From: Parus major
Taxonomy: Eukaryota; Chordata; Aves; Passeriformes; Paridae
Direction of reading: 5' to 3'
Assembly (NCBI RefSeq): GCF_001522545.3
Contig: NC_031779.1
Coordinates: 2,900,763-2,964,762 of the forward strand
Length of the DNA: 64,000 nt
Shown here: positions 14,257 through 25,640 of the stretch, piece after piece
How the letters are laid out: each line of letters starts with the position of its first letter
How positions within the stretch are numbered: position 1 is the stretch's first letter
Made by a program: the position numbers and the translations under genes
Notes under the pieces: generated by a model
Databases searched by the model: none
What the model was told of the DNA's origin: nothing
What the model saw: only the letters and a program-made list of their open reading frames with translations

Positions 14257-14370
14257 AAAAAAAAAAATCCCCTGAAGAGACCAAAGGAGTAAATAAGATG
14301 AATAAAAAAAAAAAAAAAGCCACTTGCAATTTCTGCAGTATTTTGTAATCTCTTGGGAAAAAAAAAAAAA
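14257..14370 (+). repeat. cluster of three A-tracts (11, 15 and 13 A)
   Basis: Uninterrupted A-runs lie at 14257-14267, 14304-14318 and 14358-14370, with unrelated sequence between them. They are simple repeats. No flanking retroposon body is recognisable. Confidence 0.85.
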
Positions 14371-16602
14371 GTATGACAGAAAATTATACCCTCTGTTTTT
14401 CCTTTCTTAAGACACAATTCAACATGAACTCAACCTGGCATAAGCAAACCATCAGGAAAGGTACACCTGAACTCTTTCCCAGACTGGTGGTCTCTGAAGC
14501 ACATCCAGATGCTCTGTGGAGCCACCTCTGTCTCTGAGCTGCCAAATTAATCCATATCCAAAAATCTACCCTGGTCCATGCACCACTCATGGCTGTCTTG
14601 TGGCCTCATTTTCCTTTGATCTAAATTCAAACCATAATGAAACAGGTGAAGGAAACTACTTTGGAAGACAGAAGTAGACAATAAAGTGAGTGGTAAGTTT
14701 ATAATAAATGAGAACAACAAGTAGACAAAGTAGTTCCAAATAATAATAAAGAGAGAAAAGCCAACACAGATCCAAAATGAGGATGGTGAGTCAGGGAACC
14801 TGTTTTGGCTCTGTAAAACATTTCTGTTACTCTTTTCCTGCAAAATACTTCTGAACTAGTTCATCCACTTTGGAGGGTAGCCTGTCCCAGTAGAACTGAC
14901 ACAAGCCATTCCTTCCTTGAGCCAGATGAGCTCCAGGCTGGAGGATGTGACTGCAGTGCCACCAACACCCCCAACAAGAGCTGTGCACTCGGGAAGGGAC
15001 ACAGGAGCAAGGTGTGAGCACAGCTGTGAGCAGAGTGCTGGTGGTGCAAGGGAATCAGAACAGAACTGCAGGCTGCAGTCCAGCAGTGGGGAAATGAGCA
15101 GCACAGGAGAGGCTTTTGGTGAAAGCAGCTCCAGAAAGTAAAGGGGTCAGGTGAGTGTGGCTGTGCAGCCATGCCTGCTAACAGCAGTTACAAGCTGATC
15201 CTGTTGGGAAGCTCAGGATTACAGGGAGCTCCAGGGTGCTAATCCCCATAGAGGAAAGATTCTGGTGGGGAAAGGAAAGTATTTCTTTAAAGGGAATAGA
15301 CACCACCTAGCAAACATGAGTCTTTGGGAATTAGGATGTGCAATTCACAAAGGAAAGACTGCAAGTTCTTTTAATTGTCTGGATTATTTTCAGTCATCTT
15401 ACATGTAACCTACAGCCCAGCACCACTGTCAAAGGATGGGGCCAGTAATGGGACCTATTTGTGCAAGTGCAGAGGGCTGGGATGCAGGGCAGTGTGAGAT
15501 CCCTGCCTGCCATCAAACAACCCTTTCAGAAAGCACCCACTGACAACAGCAGCTAAAAATCCCTGCTGAGAAATACAAAATTATACATGTAAATGTATTT
15601 CATTAGAAGCACCATGGAAATTACCAATCATATATCATGAGTATGAATTCAATACAAATGATACAATAAATCATTTGCAGATATCACAGCTTTGTTTTTT
15701 GATTATTGGTTTTTTTATAACCATCACCTTGTAATTACCTAAATTTGCTATAGAATGAAGTCATTAACAAACCTTTCTGGATTCTACTTTCTCCTACGGA
15801 ACCAGAAAAAATATTTTCAAATCTTTAAGTCCAAGCTGTTTTCCAATCTAACAAACATAAAACTTGTTTTTGTGACAAGTAACATATTACAACCTGAAAA
15901 ATACCAATAAAAGTATTTTGGAATATTTCAGGAGCGGTCTAAATGTCTCAATACCAATGACTTCTCTCTGGAACAAAACTGAAAGCTCAGAAAGGCAGAT
16001 TATCCCTGTTTTGTCATTTTTTACATCATGACTAGAGCCTTTTCCAGTACATACATTCACACACATTTTGGCAAAGAAATTCACCATTTGTTTCATTCTC
16101 TGACTAGGTCTATATGCAGCAACCTGGAATATATAAACTACTTTAATAAATTGTGAGAGGAGACAACTCTATTCTCAAAACAGACCTTTTTATATAAAAC
16201 TCCTATGGATCTTTATTCCTGAAGAATATATCTTCATCTTAATCCTATACTTTACACCCAGTAACACTGATAACAAATGGATCAAACTATCCTGTCCAGT
16301 GTCTGCAGATTCAGAGATTATTATTTCTTTCTGAAGCTTTCCAATCATAATTTTTAAGGCAGTATCTTCCCTTCCATGTTTCCTTACCAATTCTAAGCAA
16401 CTGACACACAGTGCTAATCTAAATAACATTTTTTAGTTTGCTAAGTAGAAGCAGTGACAATACACTTTTGCTTTTTTTCCTTAAAATACACTGTGCTACA
16501 TTATTTACAGTCAAACTACTGTAAAATTCTTGCTAATTCCAGTGACAATACAAAAATACTTTGCAGCTCTATATTGTGGTGAAAGACTTTCATTATACAT
16601 AC

Positions 16603-16676
16603 CTCTGAAAAGAAAACAGAGAGAATGACTAGGCTGATCCAGTGAATTACTCCTGCGAACTGGGAAGCACTTGAAA
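16603..16676 (-). CDS. TMEM266: TMEM266 exon: S1-S2 loop and most of S2 (residues 120-144)
   Basis: This 74-base exon has a TTAATTGCAG acceptor (16677) and a GTATGT donor (16602). The T left by the previous exon plus TT gives Phe120. The peptide runs through SSASQFAGVIHW and then VILSVFFSE. His131 sits at the outer end of S2 and aligns with Zn2+-binding His140 of Hv1. Phe141 aligns with the charge-transfer-centre Phe150, and Glu144 with Glu153. The exon ends exactly at a codon boundary (phase 0). Confidence 0.95.
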
Positions 16677-17609
16677 CTGCAATTAATATAACACAACGAA
16701 GGATCATTAAAGTAGCAGAGTGCAACTTAGGTTTAGCATAGTCAGTACTGCCCCAAGTTACATATGGTAAAGCTTGCTTTCTTCGATTTTGCAATGGAAG
16801 TACCACAAAGAGGATGGGATGCAATGGACATGGAATTCCAGCCTTGGCAGCTGCTCACCCTCATTCACACCATGTTAGGAGTTCTTCACTGGAGCTTTAA
16901 CAGATCCTGCTGCTGGAAAGCAATGGCAGACACAGCTCAGGTCTTTGATGCTCTGCCACTGCTCTGTGTTCTCACCCCACGTGCTGCCTTAGTACAGGAT
17001 GTATAACTAATTCCTGTGTACCTAAAAATGCAGATCTAGGACTCAGGAAACAGAATGCTCTACTATCCCTACATTATTCCTTGTGTTCAGTCTTTGACAA
17101 TTCAGCACAGCTGATCAGTATTTATCTGGAGCAGGGGTTTAAAAAATAGTGCTCAAAATGGGCTTCAAAATAAATTTCACACTGACACAAAAATGCAGAA
17201 AGTTGACAGGGTCCCCTAACAGAACTGCTAGCAATTCCTATTTCCACATGCTCCCAAGTTTGGACTAAGGGAATGAAGAGCAAACATTGTCTCTTCCCCT
17301 CAGGATATTTGTGAGTCTACCATCCCCACAGCAGCCAGACCAAAGCAGTCTGCACAGTCTTGCAGTGTCAGAGAATAACTGTGTAATGGCTGTGTGCATA
17401 GAGGTGCAGGGCTGTGGTAGACTGAACTCTGCCCCAAGAACATACAGCAAACACACTGAAAAAATGAAGAATTTTATTTTAAACTCAGAATCGATTAATA
17501 TGGGAAGAAGACAAGAAGGATATAGGAAGAAATCATGATACAAATAAAACTGAGTATGCCCTACCACTGGAACTCCCACTACTGAAGCTCTTTTGGGGCT
17601 TGATGAGAG

Positions 17610-18165
17610 AATTTTCTGCGCTGCAGCAGAGGAACTACATAAAGGTGAAACAAATGGGCAAAATACAATATAATAAAGTTTACTAAGGCACTATATCAAT
17701 TGGGCAGTGAAGAACGGGCACGCAGCTTTTCCAACGGGGCTCGACTGACATCCAAGGCTCCAGCTGCCCCCTAGCGACAGAAAAAAGACACAGCAACCAC
17801 GAAGTGGGGACGAAAACTCATGCTGAGAAAGCCTGAGCGAGCAGCACAGCAGCTGTGAGCAGCAGCTCCTGTCTCGGTGGATGTTGGAGCCGGTTTCCTG
17901 GCACTACACACTGCAGGGGTGTGTGTGATGCTGCTGTTGGCAGCCCTGACCCCCGCGGTACCGAGGCGCTGCTGCAGCCTCTGCGGGACAGAGCTGGCAG
18001 CAAGGGCTGCTGCCTTCTACACGTGCACCTGGCTGCAGAACGAGGGCAGTACTAACAACGTTTTCTGAGCTCCTTTTCCCCAAAACTGCTGGAAATGAGG
18101 AATGGATAGCACGGTCTGTATCTCTGAGGCACTGGGATGTTATTTTGTTATCGTGTGCGAGGAGC
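17610..18165. promoter_or_regulatory. CpG-rich intronic patch
   Basis: About 18 CpG dinucleotides fall between roughly 17710 and 18062, with a few more to 18165, while the surrounding kilobases have almost none. It is smaller than a classical promoter island. It includes a CTCF-like motif at 17765-17777 and several CAGCTG/CTGCAG motifs. It could be an unmethylated enhancer or insulator, an alternative promoter, or a fragment of GC-rich DNA. I see no convincing exon in it on either strand. Confidence 0.45.
17765..17777 (-). promoter_or_regulatory. CTCF-like motif in the CpG-rich patch
   Basis: On the minus strand TCGCTAGGGGGCA matches the CTCF core CCASYAGRKGGCR at 11 of 13 positions, including the whole AGGGGGCA half. 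Its CpG-rich setting makes it a better candidate than an isolated match. Confidence 0.45.
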
Positions 18166-18447
18166 TTTGAAGACAGACTTAAAAAAAACCTGATTACAGA
18201 ACAGAGACCTAAAACAAAAGACCTATATTATATGTCCCTTGCTTTCTGGGATTTCTAATTCTGGTATGAATATGTTTTGTGCTAAAATACCCTAACAGGT
18301 CTCTGACCTTTCCATATGCATGTCCTACAGTTCGCAAATGTGGTGTCCACCTCTGAAACCAACAGCTTTATGTGTGGGAGAAGTGTATCATGCCACCAAA
18401 GACCATACTGAAAAAGCAGGAGAGAAAAACTATACTCTAAAACATCA

Positions 18448-18530
18448 GGTTTCTTTTGTTCTGGGTTTTTTTGGTTTGTTTTATTTTTTTTGGGGGTTTT
18501 TTTGGGTTTTTTTTTTTTTGCTTGGTTAGG
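18448..18530 (+). repeat. G/T-only low-complexity tract
   Basis: About 80 bases are composed almost wholly of T runs separated by G runs (GGG, GG, GGGGG, GGG). On the transcribed minus strand this reads as an A/C tract. Confidence 0.85.
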
Positions 18531-20460
18531 CTTTCTTTTAATAAAGGGAGGCTTCCTAAGTAATTACAGTGTATAGCATGGATTAGCAGTTATTATTATG
18601 GACAGAACTGGCAGTGATGTGCTGAAAGGTATCCTGATGTACTGTTTGGTTTTATAAAGAATAAGGGACCTTTTAAAATAGTAATTGCAATTTTGATAAA
18701 CATTGTTACGGGCTAATGGCTTTTCAAAACATTAAAGTGACACACATCCCTTACAAGGCACAACTGGAATACTTAGATCAGCCTCACTGAGACATCCTTT
18801 ATCTGATTTAAAACAAGACAGAAGGTATTCAAATTTGGCAAAGGTAAAAAGCCTCACGGCAAGATTCATTAGTTCAACTGTAAAGCATTAATACAAGTGG
18901 AATGTGTCCTGAGCAGGGGCCACTGAACAGTGAAGTCACCTGGCTCAACCCAACGCCTGCAGGTCATGCACAAGGTGTAAGATGCAGAACTTTCAGCAGT
19001 GTCACATGCACCAGACACATGGGGGAGCAATGATTCCTAAAGTAAAGTGTTCTTCAGAGGGTTCTACAGAAAACAAATTGCGAGAAACTGGCTGCTTCCA
19101 GAGGAGAGTAACCAAAACTGCTAAAACTCAGAGAAATCAACAGTCTTTAAAACCCTTTGTCTCTACAAAAGGAGTGAAAATTCTCTACATAAACAGAAAG
19201 ATGTGACACCTCAATAAATATTGTTGAAAGCTTCTTCCTCCTTAAGGCCTTATACCCACAGTTAGCATTCCTGACTTTTTGGAAAGTGGCAGACTTGTCC
19301 AAATCCTAGACTTCCTCATCCAAAATTGGTGAGTGACCAGAGAGCAGAGAAAGTAACAGCTGTAACAGAGTGGCCATGCCCTGAACAGTGTGTGCAGTAT
19401 GGACAGATGGGTGGAAATGGGGAGCAACAGCATGGAATGACACATTCATTTATTAATCTTACAGAGTTTAAGAAATGCCTGCATATATCAATGAAGTCCC
19501 TTAAAGTCATCTTAATAAAACTGCAATACCTGAATCTTTACTCCACTACGATCAATGGACAAATTGCAACAGTAGGACTTCAAAAGAATAAAAATTTGGT
19601 TTGCTCAGTTTAAAGCTGCCACAGGAGACACCAGACACTCTTTTGTACTATGTACTCCTGCATTTATGGGATTGTCTGAACCCCAGCTGCCATTTCAACA
19701 CATCTGAGATTGCATGGAGATACTAGAGGCTGCTCCTCAACATTTAGCTTAGGGGAAAGCTTAGGTGGTGTTTCTGGTCATGTCAGCTTTGTATCATAAA
19801 AGTCAAAAAAAGAAAAAAAGGGGTGGAATGGAGGAAAAGAAGAGTAGGGGAAAAACGATGAAATAAGAAGCAAAACAGCAGCATTAAAATTTCTATTGTG
19901 GAACCTGTGTAGAGTGAATTCAGATAAATCAAAACTCCATTTAAGCCATTATTTCACTCACAGTGTGTTAGCAAAGTAGAATGAAAATCTGTCTCATTTC
20001 AGTGCATTACAAGTTAGAAGGCTGTAATTTCAATTCCTATCCACTCAAGCAGAAGTAAATTAGTAAGAGGTTAACACCAAGTACCCTATTTATTTTTGTA
20101 TGTTCATCACTTTTGTCTATCCACATGTGATGGGTATCAGAGATTAAGGTTGCACAGACTTTTCTTCTGTGCATATGTAATATGCCTGTAAAGGACAGAG
20201 CTTTTCAAGTACTAATGACAACACATTGTGAATCTCTGCATGTACACTCTGCTGCTATCCTTTGAAAATTTGTCCTGTACTGAATTTGTTATTTGATCTA
20301 GCTTTGGTCAGAATAATAAAGAAGAGACTGACTTCACTATACCAGGATTCCACAAGAACACATTTCTTACCTAGCCTGGTAATCATTTAAATGGTAGGGA
20401 AAAACCATCCCCAACATCCTCCCCCTTCAAAAACCTCCCAGCAAGTTAAGCCTTTATTTA

Positions 20461-20519
20461 ATAAAAATTTTAAAAATTAAGAAGCAAAAATAATAATTAA
20501 AAAAAAAAATTAAAAAAAC
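20461..20519 (-). promoter_or_regulatory. U-rich intronic tract just after the S1-exon donor
   Basis: In the minus-strand sense the intron becomes almost pure T/A about 17 bases after the 5' splice site, with long T runs and TAATTATTATTTTTG. U-rich sequence at this distance is the typical site where TIA1/TIAL1 help U1 snRNP. The binding role is inference; the tract itself is plain in the sequence. Confidence 0.5.
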
Positions 20520-20535
20520 CAATCCTCCTACTCAC

Positions 20536-20690
20536 ACTGGAGAAGCTTTATATCTATTAGGAGTTCCAGAGTCAGAAGAATCACCACCAATACTACACAG
20601 GCTACCAGGAAACTGTTGAGACTTGCACTGAGCAAAAATACCTGCCACACAGCTGCTCGTCTCCCACAGCACGGTTTTAGCCAGTTAGAT
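20536..20690 (-). CDS. TMEM266: TMEM266 exon: S1 helix of the voltage sensor (residues 68-120)
   Basis: This 155-base exon is bounded by a TTCCTTAG acceptor (20691) and a GTGAGT donor (20535). Its phase continues correctly from the previous exon, whose final GG plus A makes Gly68. It encodes the pre-S1 linker (SNWLKPCCGRRAAVWQVF) and the S1 helix, about residues 93-115, with Glu110, Asp114 and Lys116 near its end. Aligned from memory to human Hv1 at an offset of nine, E119, D123 and K125 of Hv1 match E110, D114 and K116. The proton-selecting D112 of Hv1 is replaced by Val103. The intron after this exon begins with a U-rich stretch described separately. Confidence 0.95.
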
Positions 20691-23600
20691 CTAAGGAAAT
20701 AAAATTAAGGGAAAAACAAGAAAAGAAAAGAAGTAGTGAAAAAGAAAAAGAGCTAAAGAGCAGTGAACTCAAAATTCTAAGTTCTGCCATTATGGATACT
20801 CTCAGCAATAATGCACAAACACTTTGCAAAGTTCACTTTCACTGGTTTCTTTACCAAGAGACATGTAAGAAAAACCTTCAGCCTGGGATCTCCCCAGATC
20901 TGGAGTGTGCTGGTGTACAAGTGCCTTCAGAGTACTGAGTCATGCAGTCCTAATTATCACACACACATTTCTGCTTTCTTCCTGTTCCACAGGTTCTCAT
21001 GTGCTCTTATTTTGACACACATGCTGCATTCACGTATCAGTGAGTACCAAGGCACAGCAGGACTCTGCTATTTAGAAAATAATGACTTCTTAAAAATGAT
21101 TTCTCTGCTACTGAATTTTCTGGTCATGCACCTTTATCCCTGCTCTATGCGACAGATCTGACAAGGGCTGCCAAATTTGGGTTATAACAGTCTGTCCATG
21201 ATACCATGAAAAAGAACAACAGGAATCTGGAAAACACCAAAGAAGCAGCTCAGTGACTCCACAACTACACTTCATAGTAGCAAAGGTAAGCAGCCTGGCT
21301 AGTGTCAAGCCTCTGGCCAAGGCTCTCTTGCTTGGCTATTTGTCCAACTCTCATCAATCTGTTTGTGGATCAGGCCAAGAATTACCTTGCGAGTTTGGGG
21401 GACAGCACACACCAAACCTGGTTTGGGTGAAGTCACCTTTGTTCAGAGGAAAAACAAGGCTTAGGCAGGATGCAGGAAGCTGTGAGGAGGCCAAGTTCTG
21501 AGGACCAGAACTCTAGAGGGAAGCTGATAAAGCAATAAATGTTACATTAGTGTTGTGCTAATGCAATTACAAGAGGGCTGCTAAAACTTTTTTCTTTTTG
21601 TTTTTCTTTCAGGAGTGTTGGTAATAGGAATAAGAGCTGCATGGACTTAAGAATCATAAAGCCCATCCTGATACTGTTCTCCTAACTCCTCCCCCTAAGT
21701 ATCACTTTGATGCAGTACCACATCATTTCTCAACAGTGCTCTGCAAGGTTCCTGTACTGGCTCACCTCAAAGTTTGGATGGGATGGTTGCCTGCCACTTC
21801 AGATTTTCAAAGCACTGTAAATACACATTAGGTAATGAAAAGCTGACATGATTTATTAACCAGGGTTTAAAAAGCTGCAAGTGTGGTGCAGTAACCCCAC
21901 TGTCTGACTAAAATATCACTACACAGAAATCAGTGGTGTACGAGAAGATACAGTGATACTGATCAATTCCTAATAAACAGCTCTAGACTCAATAACTCAC
22001 ATTATAATCAAACACTTGGAAAAACATCACAGAATGTTCTCTCACATACTCACAAAGCAGTGCTCAGAGACTCGACACTTTTGAGCAGCTTCTCAGAATT
22101 AAGCATATCAACAACACTTGTAGTCAGATTGCCTGATTGCCTGACTGTAAAAAACCTCCTCAATTGACTCTCAAAGCTTCACAGAAGATTTGACAAGTGT
22201 TACTATCAGCAAATTGCCCTTAGGTTAAACTTTGTTATAGCTCCAGCCTGAATACAGAATATACTAGATTTCATATATGTTGTGTTAAAACATAGGGCAA
22301 AAAAAAAAGACACTGGGATATGGCCGTTTTGCCAACTAGATCTTTTAATGGATTTTATTTTACATCATCTCCAAACAGTAACTTGTTTTTAATGCAACTG
22401 TGATTTTGGGCTTAGGGTTGGGGCTTTTTTGGATATTTCTAACAACGAGGGGGGGTGGCTCTGTTTAAACAGAACAGGATTTAACTCTGGTTTCTGCTTA
22501 TATTTATTTTCCTTTTTCCAAAAGATACATTATGCCAGTATTTTAATACTGCAGGGCAGCTTCTCCCATTCACAGAATCATAGAGGGCCAAAGTACGTGT
22601 CTCTAAGATTTTCCAGTATGTACCAGTAAGAATAAACCAACTGTAATACTTGGCATACAATACCTATAACCATGATAATTATTACTCAAACTGTTAATGA
22701 TTTATAGTCTAAATAACATGGGATTATTCTGTCTGTTTAGTATTATTATTCAATATTAATAACACCAATTCTAAGAAGATTCTAAATGAAACTACCAGTT
22801 TACAATTGAAAAAGCAATCAGCTGAAGAGGTCAAGTACAGCTCACGTGCACATTTCCACCTGTACCACACTCATAAAATATATAAATTGATTGCAAAGAC
22901 ACAAAAGGATTTGAAATGTAAGCACTGGAGAACCACCTTCAGTTCTGTATCCTAACTTGCTACACCAAGGTGAGTTTGGTAACACGTGGATGGACAGTGA
23001 TCAGCACCTGCACACCCCTGTCTGCAGGGTGCCTTGTTAACAACCACCCTGACTCCTGACACTCAAACCTCACCTCTGGAACCTGTTTTAGCAGAGTAGT
23101 CTCTCTCTCTCCCCTCTGATGTGCAAGGGTTCATTTATTCATTCAACAGATGAGAAATCTGGTTTTGGAGAAAAACAAGCCCCTACCAGAAGTGGTTTGA
23201 ACTTACCTTCCAAATTCTGGCCATTTCACCTGTGACACTCCAAAGCTACACTTAAAATTTTAAGACCAGACTAGAAAGTCAGCTACACAGAATTTTCAAA
23301 AAACCCAACAAACCAAAATATAACTTACAAAGCTCATAAATTAATGAAGGGATTTCATACTAACAGTGGACAAGTAAATGACCTTTTCCCCTCCCTTCAG
23401 ACAAGAAACCCCAAACCAAACACAAAACCAAAGCCACCAAAACCCTACAAACTAGTAAAAACATCCCCTATTCTGTTCAAAGAATAAGCACACATTCTCT
23501 TGGTGTCCTGACTGTGTTTGCTTGAATTCACAGATATGTGTGACTTTGGAAAACTTTCCTGCATGACTTTGAACAGGTTCATCAGGTATTTCAGCTACTT

Positions 23601-24911
23601 TGTCTCTACAACAGAAATAACATTTACCTTTCTTGCAATGCCTGGATGAAGTCAATAAATGTACTGGTGCAGGAAAAATTTAATTGTTGGTGACATAGAG
23701 CTGTAAGGTTTTGTTCTGAGACATTAAAATATATTTAGTTGAATTTTACCCAGGGTGATTTTTTTTTAAAGATACTTTCACACATGGCTTTGTGCAAAGC
23801 CAATCTGTCACCATCCTGTTAGTCTTACTAATAAACAGCTTGGAAAAAAAAGAACATAAGGCAAAACTGGGAAAGGTTGAACATATTCATCTGGTAAGGA
23901 ACCACTACAAACAGCTTTTTTCAAGCTGTTAACAGCTGTCACTGTTTCTATTTTCTGGTCTTGTAAACAAATACCCCAAAATCTGCATTATACCTTACAC
24001 TGTCTTTTTTTCTCTTTCTCTTGGCTAAACAGCAAGTGTTTGCACCTCACAAGATGGTTATGATCAGAAAACAGAAGGATGGATGAAATCCAAATTGCAA
24101 TCTGAAGGAGCAGAAGGCCATGGTCAGGAAGTGACAGGAACACAGGCTAAATAACAATACAAAATCTGCCTAAGCCAACAGCAGAGTCTCACAGCAGGCT
24201 GCAAGGAGCAGCTGGAGGCCTGGAGCAGGAACTCCATGGAACACACAGAGCTATGCACTTCTTTTCTGGACTTCTACAAGCTTGCTTTAACTACAGAACT
24301 TTAACTATTGACAACACTCTCATCTTTTTTCCCCCTAAAACTTGTACTATTTCAAACCTCACTGCACTTCTTGGAAGACTCCTGCAAAATTCTGCTTCTC
24401 AAATGGCAAGAGAGATTCCCCTGCTTTTCTCCCCAAACTCACCCATGGCCAATTTATACACACTCATTCCTGTGCCAGTATTATTCTTTAGCTTGATTAG
24501 ATCTTTTCCCTAGCTGGCATTTTGTCCATGATGCATTACACACAGTAATGGCAGCCACGTGTGCAATTCAATTAAAGCCCATTATTTTTGTAGAACAGAC
24601 ACTCAATTTCTGTACCTATCCTAGCAGCCTCCTTTGCATGTGAACACAGACAACTGGAGCAGTAGCTAATATTTTGGAATAAGCTTCATTAATTACATGA
24701 ATGCTTCCCAGCTCTATTTGAAGTACTTGAAGCTTTCTAGGATCATTTGTGTTTTCTTTACAGGTGTGTACCACACCATTTGTCTGTGTGCACCACAGAC
24801 ATCCTGTGATTACCTGGCCTTTGACTCCTCTCACTAGAAAATTGCTCATTAGGTTTTTCCTTTTTATGCTGGCATCTTTAGTGGAATATATCATCAGCTC
24901 AAAAACTCCCT

Positions 24912-25640
24912 TTAAGAAACATAAGAACAGCCATACTAGAACATACTGAACAAAGGCTTGGCATCCTGTCTCCTGCTCAGTGGCCATGAGCAGATGCCTC
25001 AAGATGACTGAGAACATAGCAAGCATCAATCCTTCTCCTTAATATTCTCACCCACTCTTTTCCATTTGGTCACTTCCTGAACAGATGTGTTTTCTCAGGT
25101 TATACTTTGTAACCTTCAATGAATTTCTCTTCCCCAAACTTGTTCAACCTCTCAGATAAGCTACTCTCAGACACACATTCTTCTGAAAGTAGCTTCAGGC
25201 ATCTACTGCCCTCTGTGCCACAAGCAAACACTTTTTGTTTCTTTGGAACTGGGCCTTAACTTATTAATGTACCTTAGAGACTGTATTGGGAGGGGGTGTC
25301 TGGGTGTCAAACCTATTTTAACCTCTCAGTGTCACAGACTTTGTAGTATCAGCCAAATCTCCGTCACCCTTCTCTTTTCCAGACTGCAGAGTCCTAGTTT
25401 ACATAGTAATCTCCAATGGAAGACATATCACATCTTTGATCACTGTTTTTCTTTGATTCTTTTCCAGTTCTTTTATATCTACCAGATTCTTTCTGACAGG
25501 GATCAGAACTGCACTCATGTTCAAGATTCGGGCAAAGCTTCGATATATAGAGAGACACAACAATGGCCTCTCTTTTATTCTCTGCTCTTTTTCCTAAGCA
25601 ATCCTAAAATCTGATTTGCTTCTAAATGCTAAATCTAATG
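24912..25640 (-). mobile_element. ancient CR1-family LINE remnant
   Basis: On the plus strand this region follows, in order, landmarks of the reverse complement of an old reptile/bird CR1 3' region. These are AACATAAGAACAGCCATACT, then TCTCTTTTCCAGACTG near 25371-25386, then GGGATCAGAACTGCACTC near 25499-25516, followed by a TATATAGAGAGACA-like step. The reading frame is destroyed by many substitutions and indels, so it is an inactive fossil. I recognise the family from memory of turtle and bird genomes; the boundaries are approximate. The element lies on the same strand as TMEM266. Confidence 0.7.

Larger units (their letters stand above)
7152..16602 (-). other. TMEM266 intron (phase 0), 9.5 kb
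   Basis: This intron splits S2 between Glu144 and Thr145. It contains a pyrimidine (TTTC)n tract at about 11332-11360, a CTCF-like motif (11561-11573) and three A-tracts at 14257-14370. No further exon or repeat family could be recognised. The open frames at 9719-10171 and 13421-13807 lack any familiar motif. Confidence 0.8.
16677..20535 (-). other. TMEM266 intron (phase 1), 3.9 kb
   Basis: This intron lies between the S1 and S2 exons. It contains an isolated CpG-rich patch with a CTCF-like motif (17.7-18.17 kb), a G/T-only tract (18448-18530) and an A/T-only tract next to the donor (20461-20519). Confidence 0.85.

Noticed and set aside
22571..22590. CACAGAATCATAG, which resembles the 3' tail of CR1
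   Set aside because: Only about 13 bases match and the flanks do not continue into CR1 sequence.
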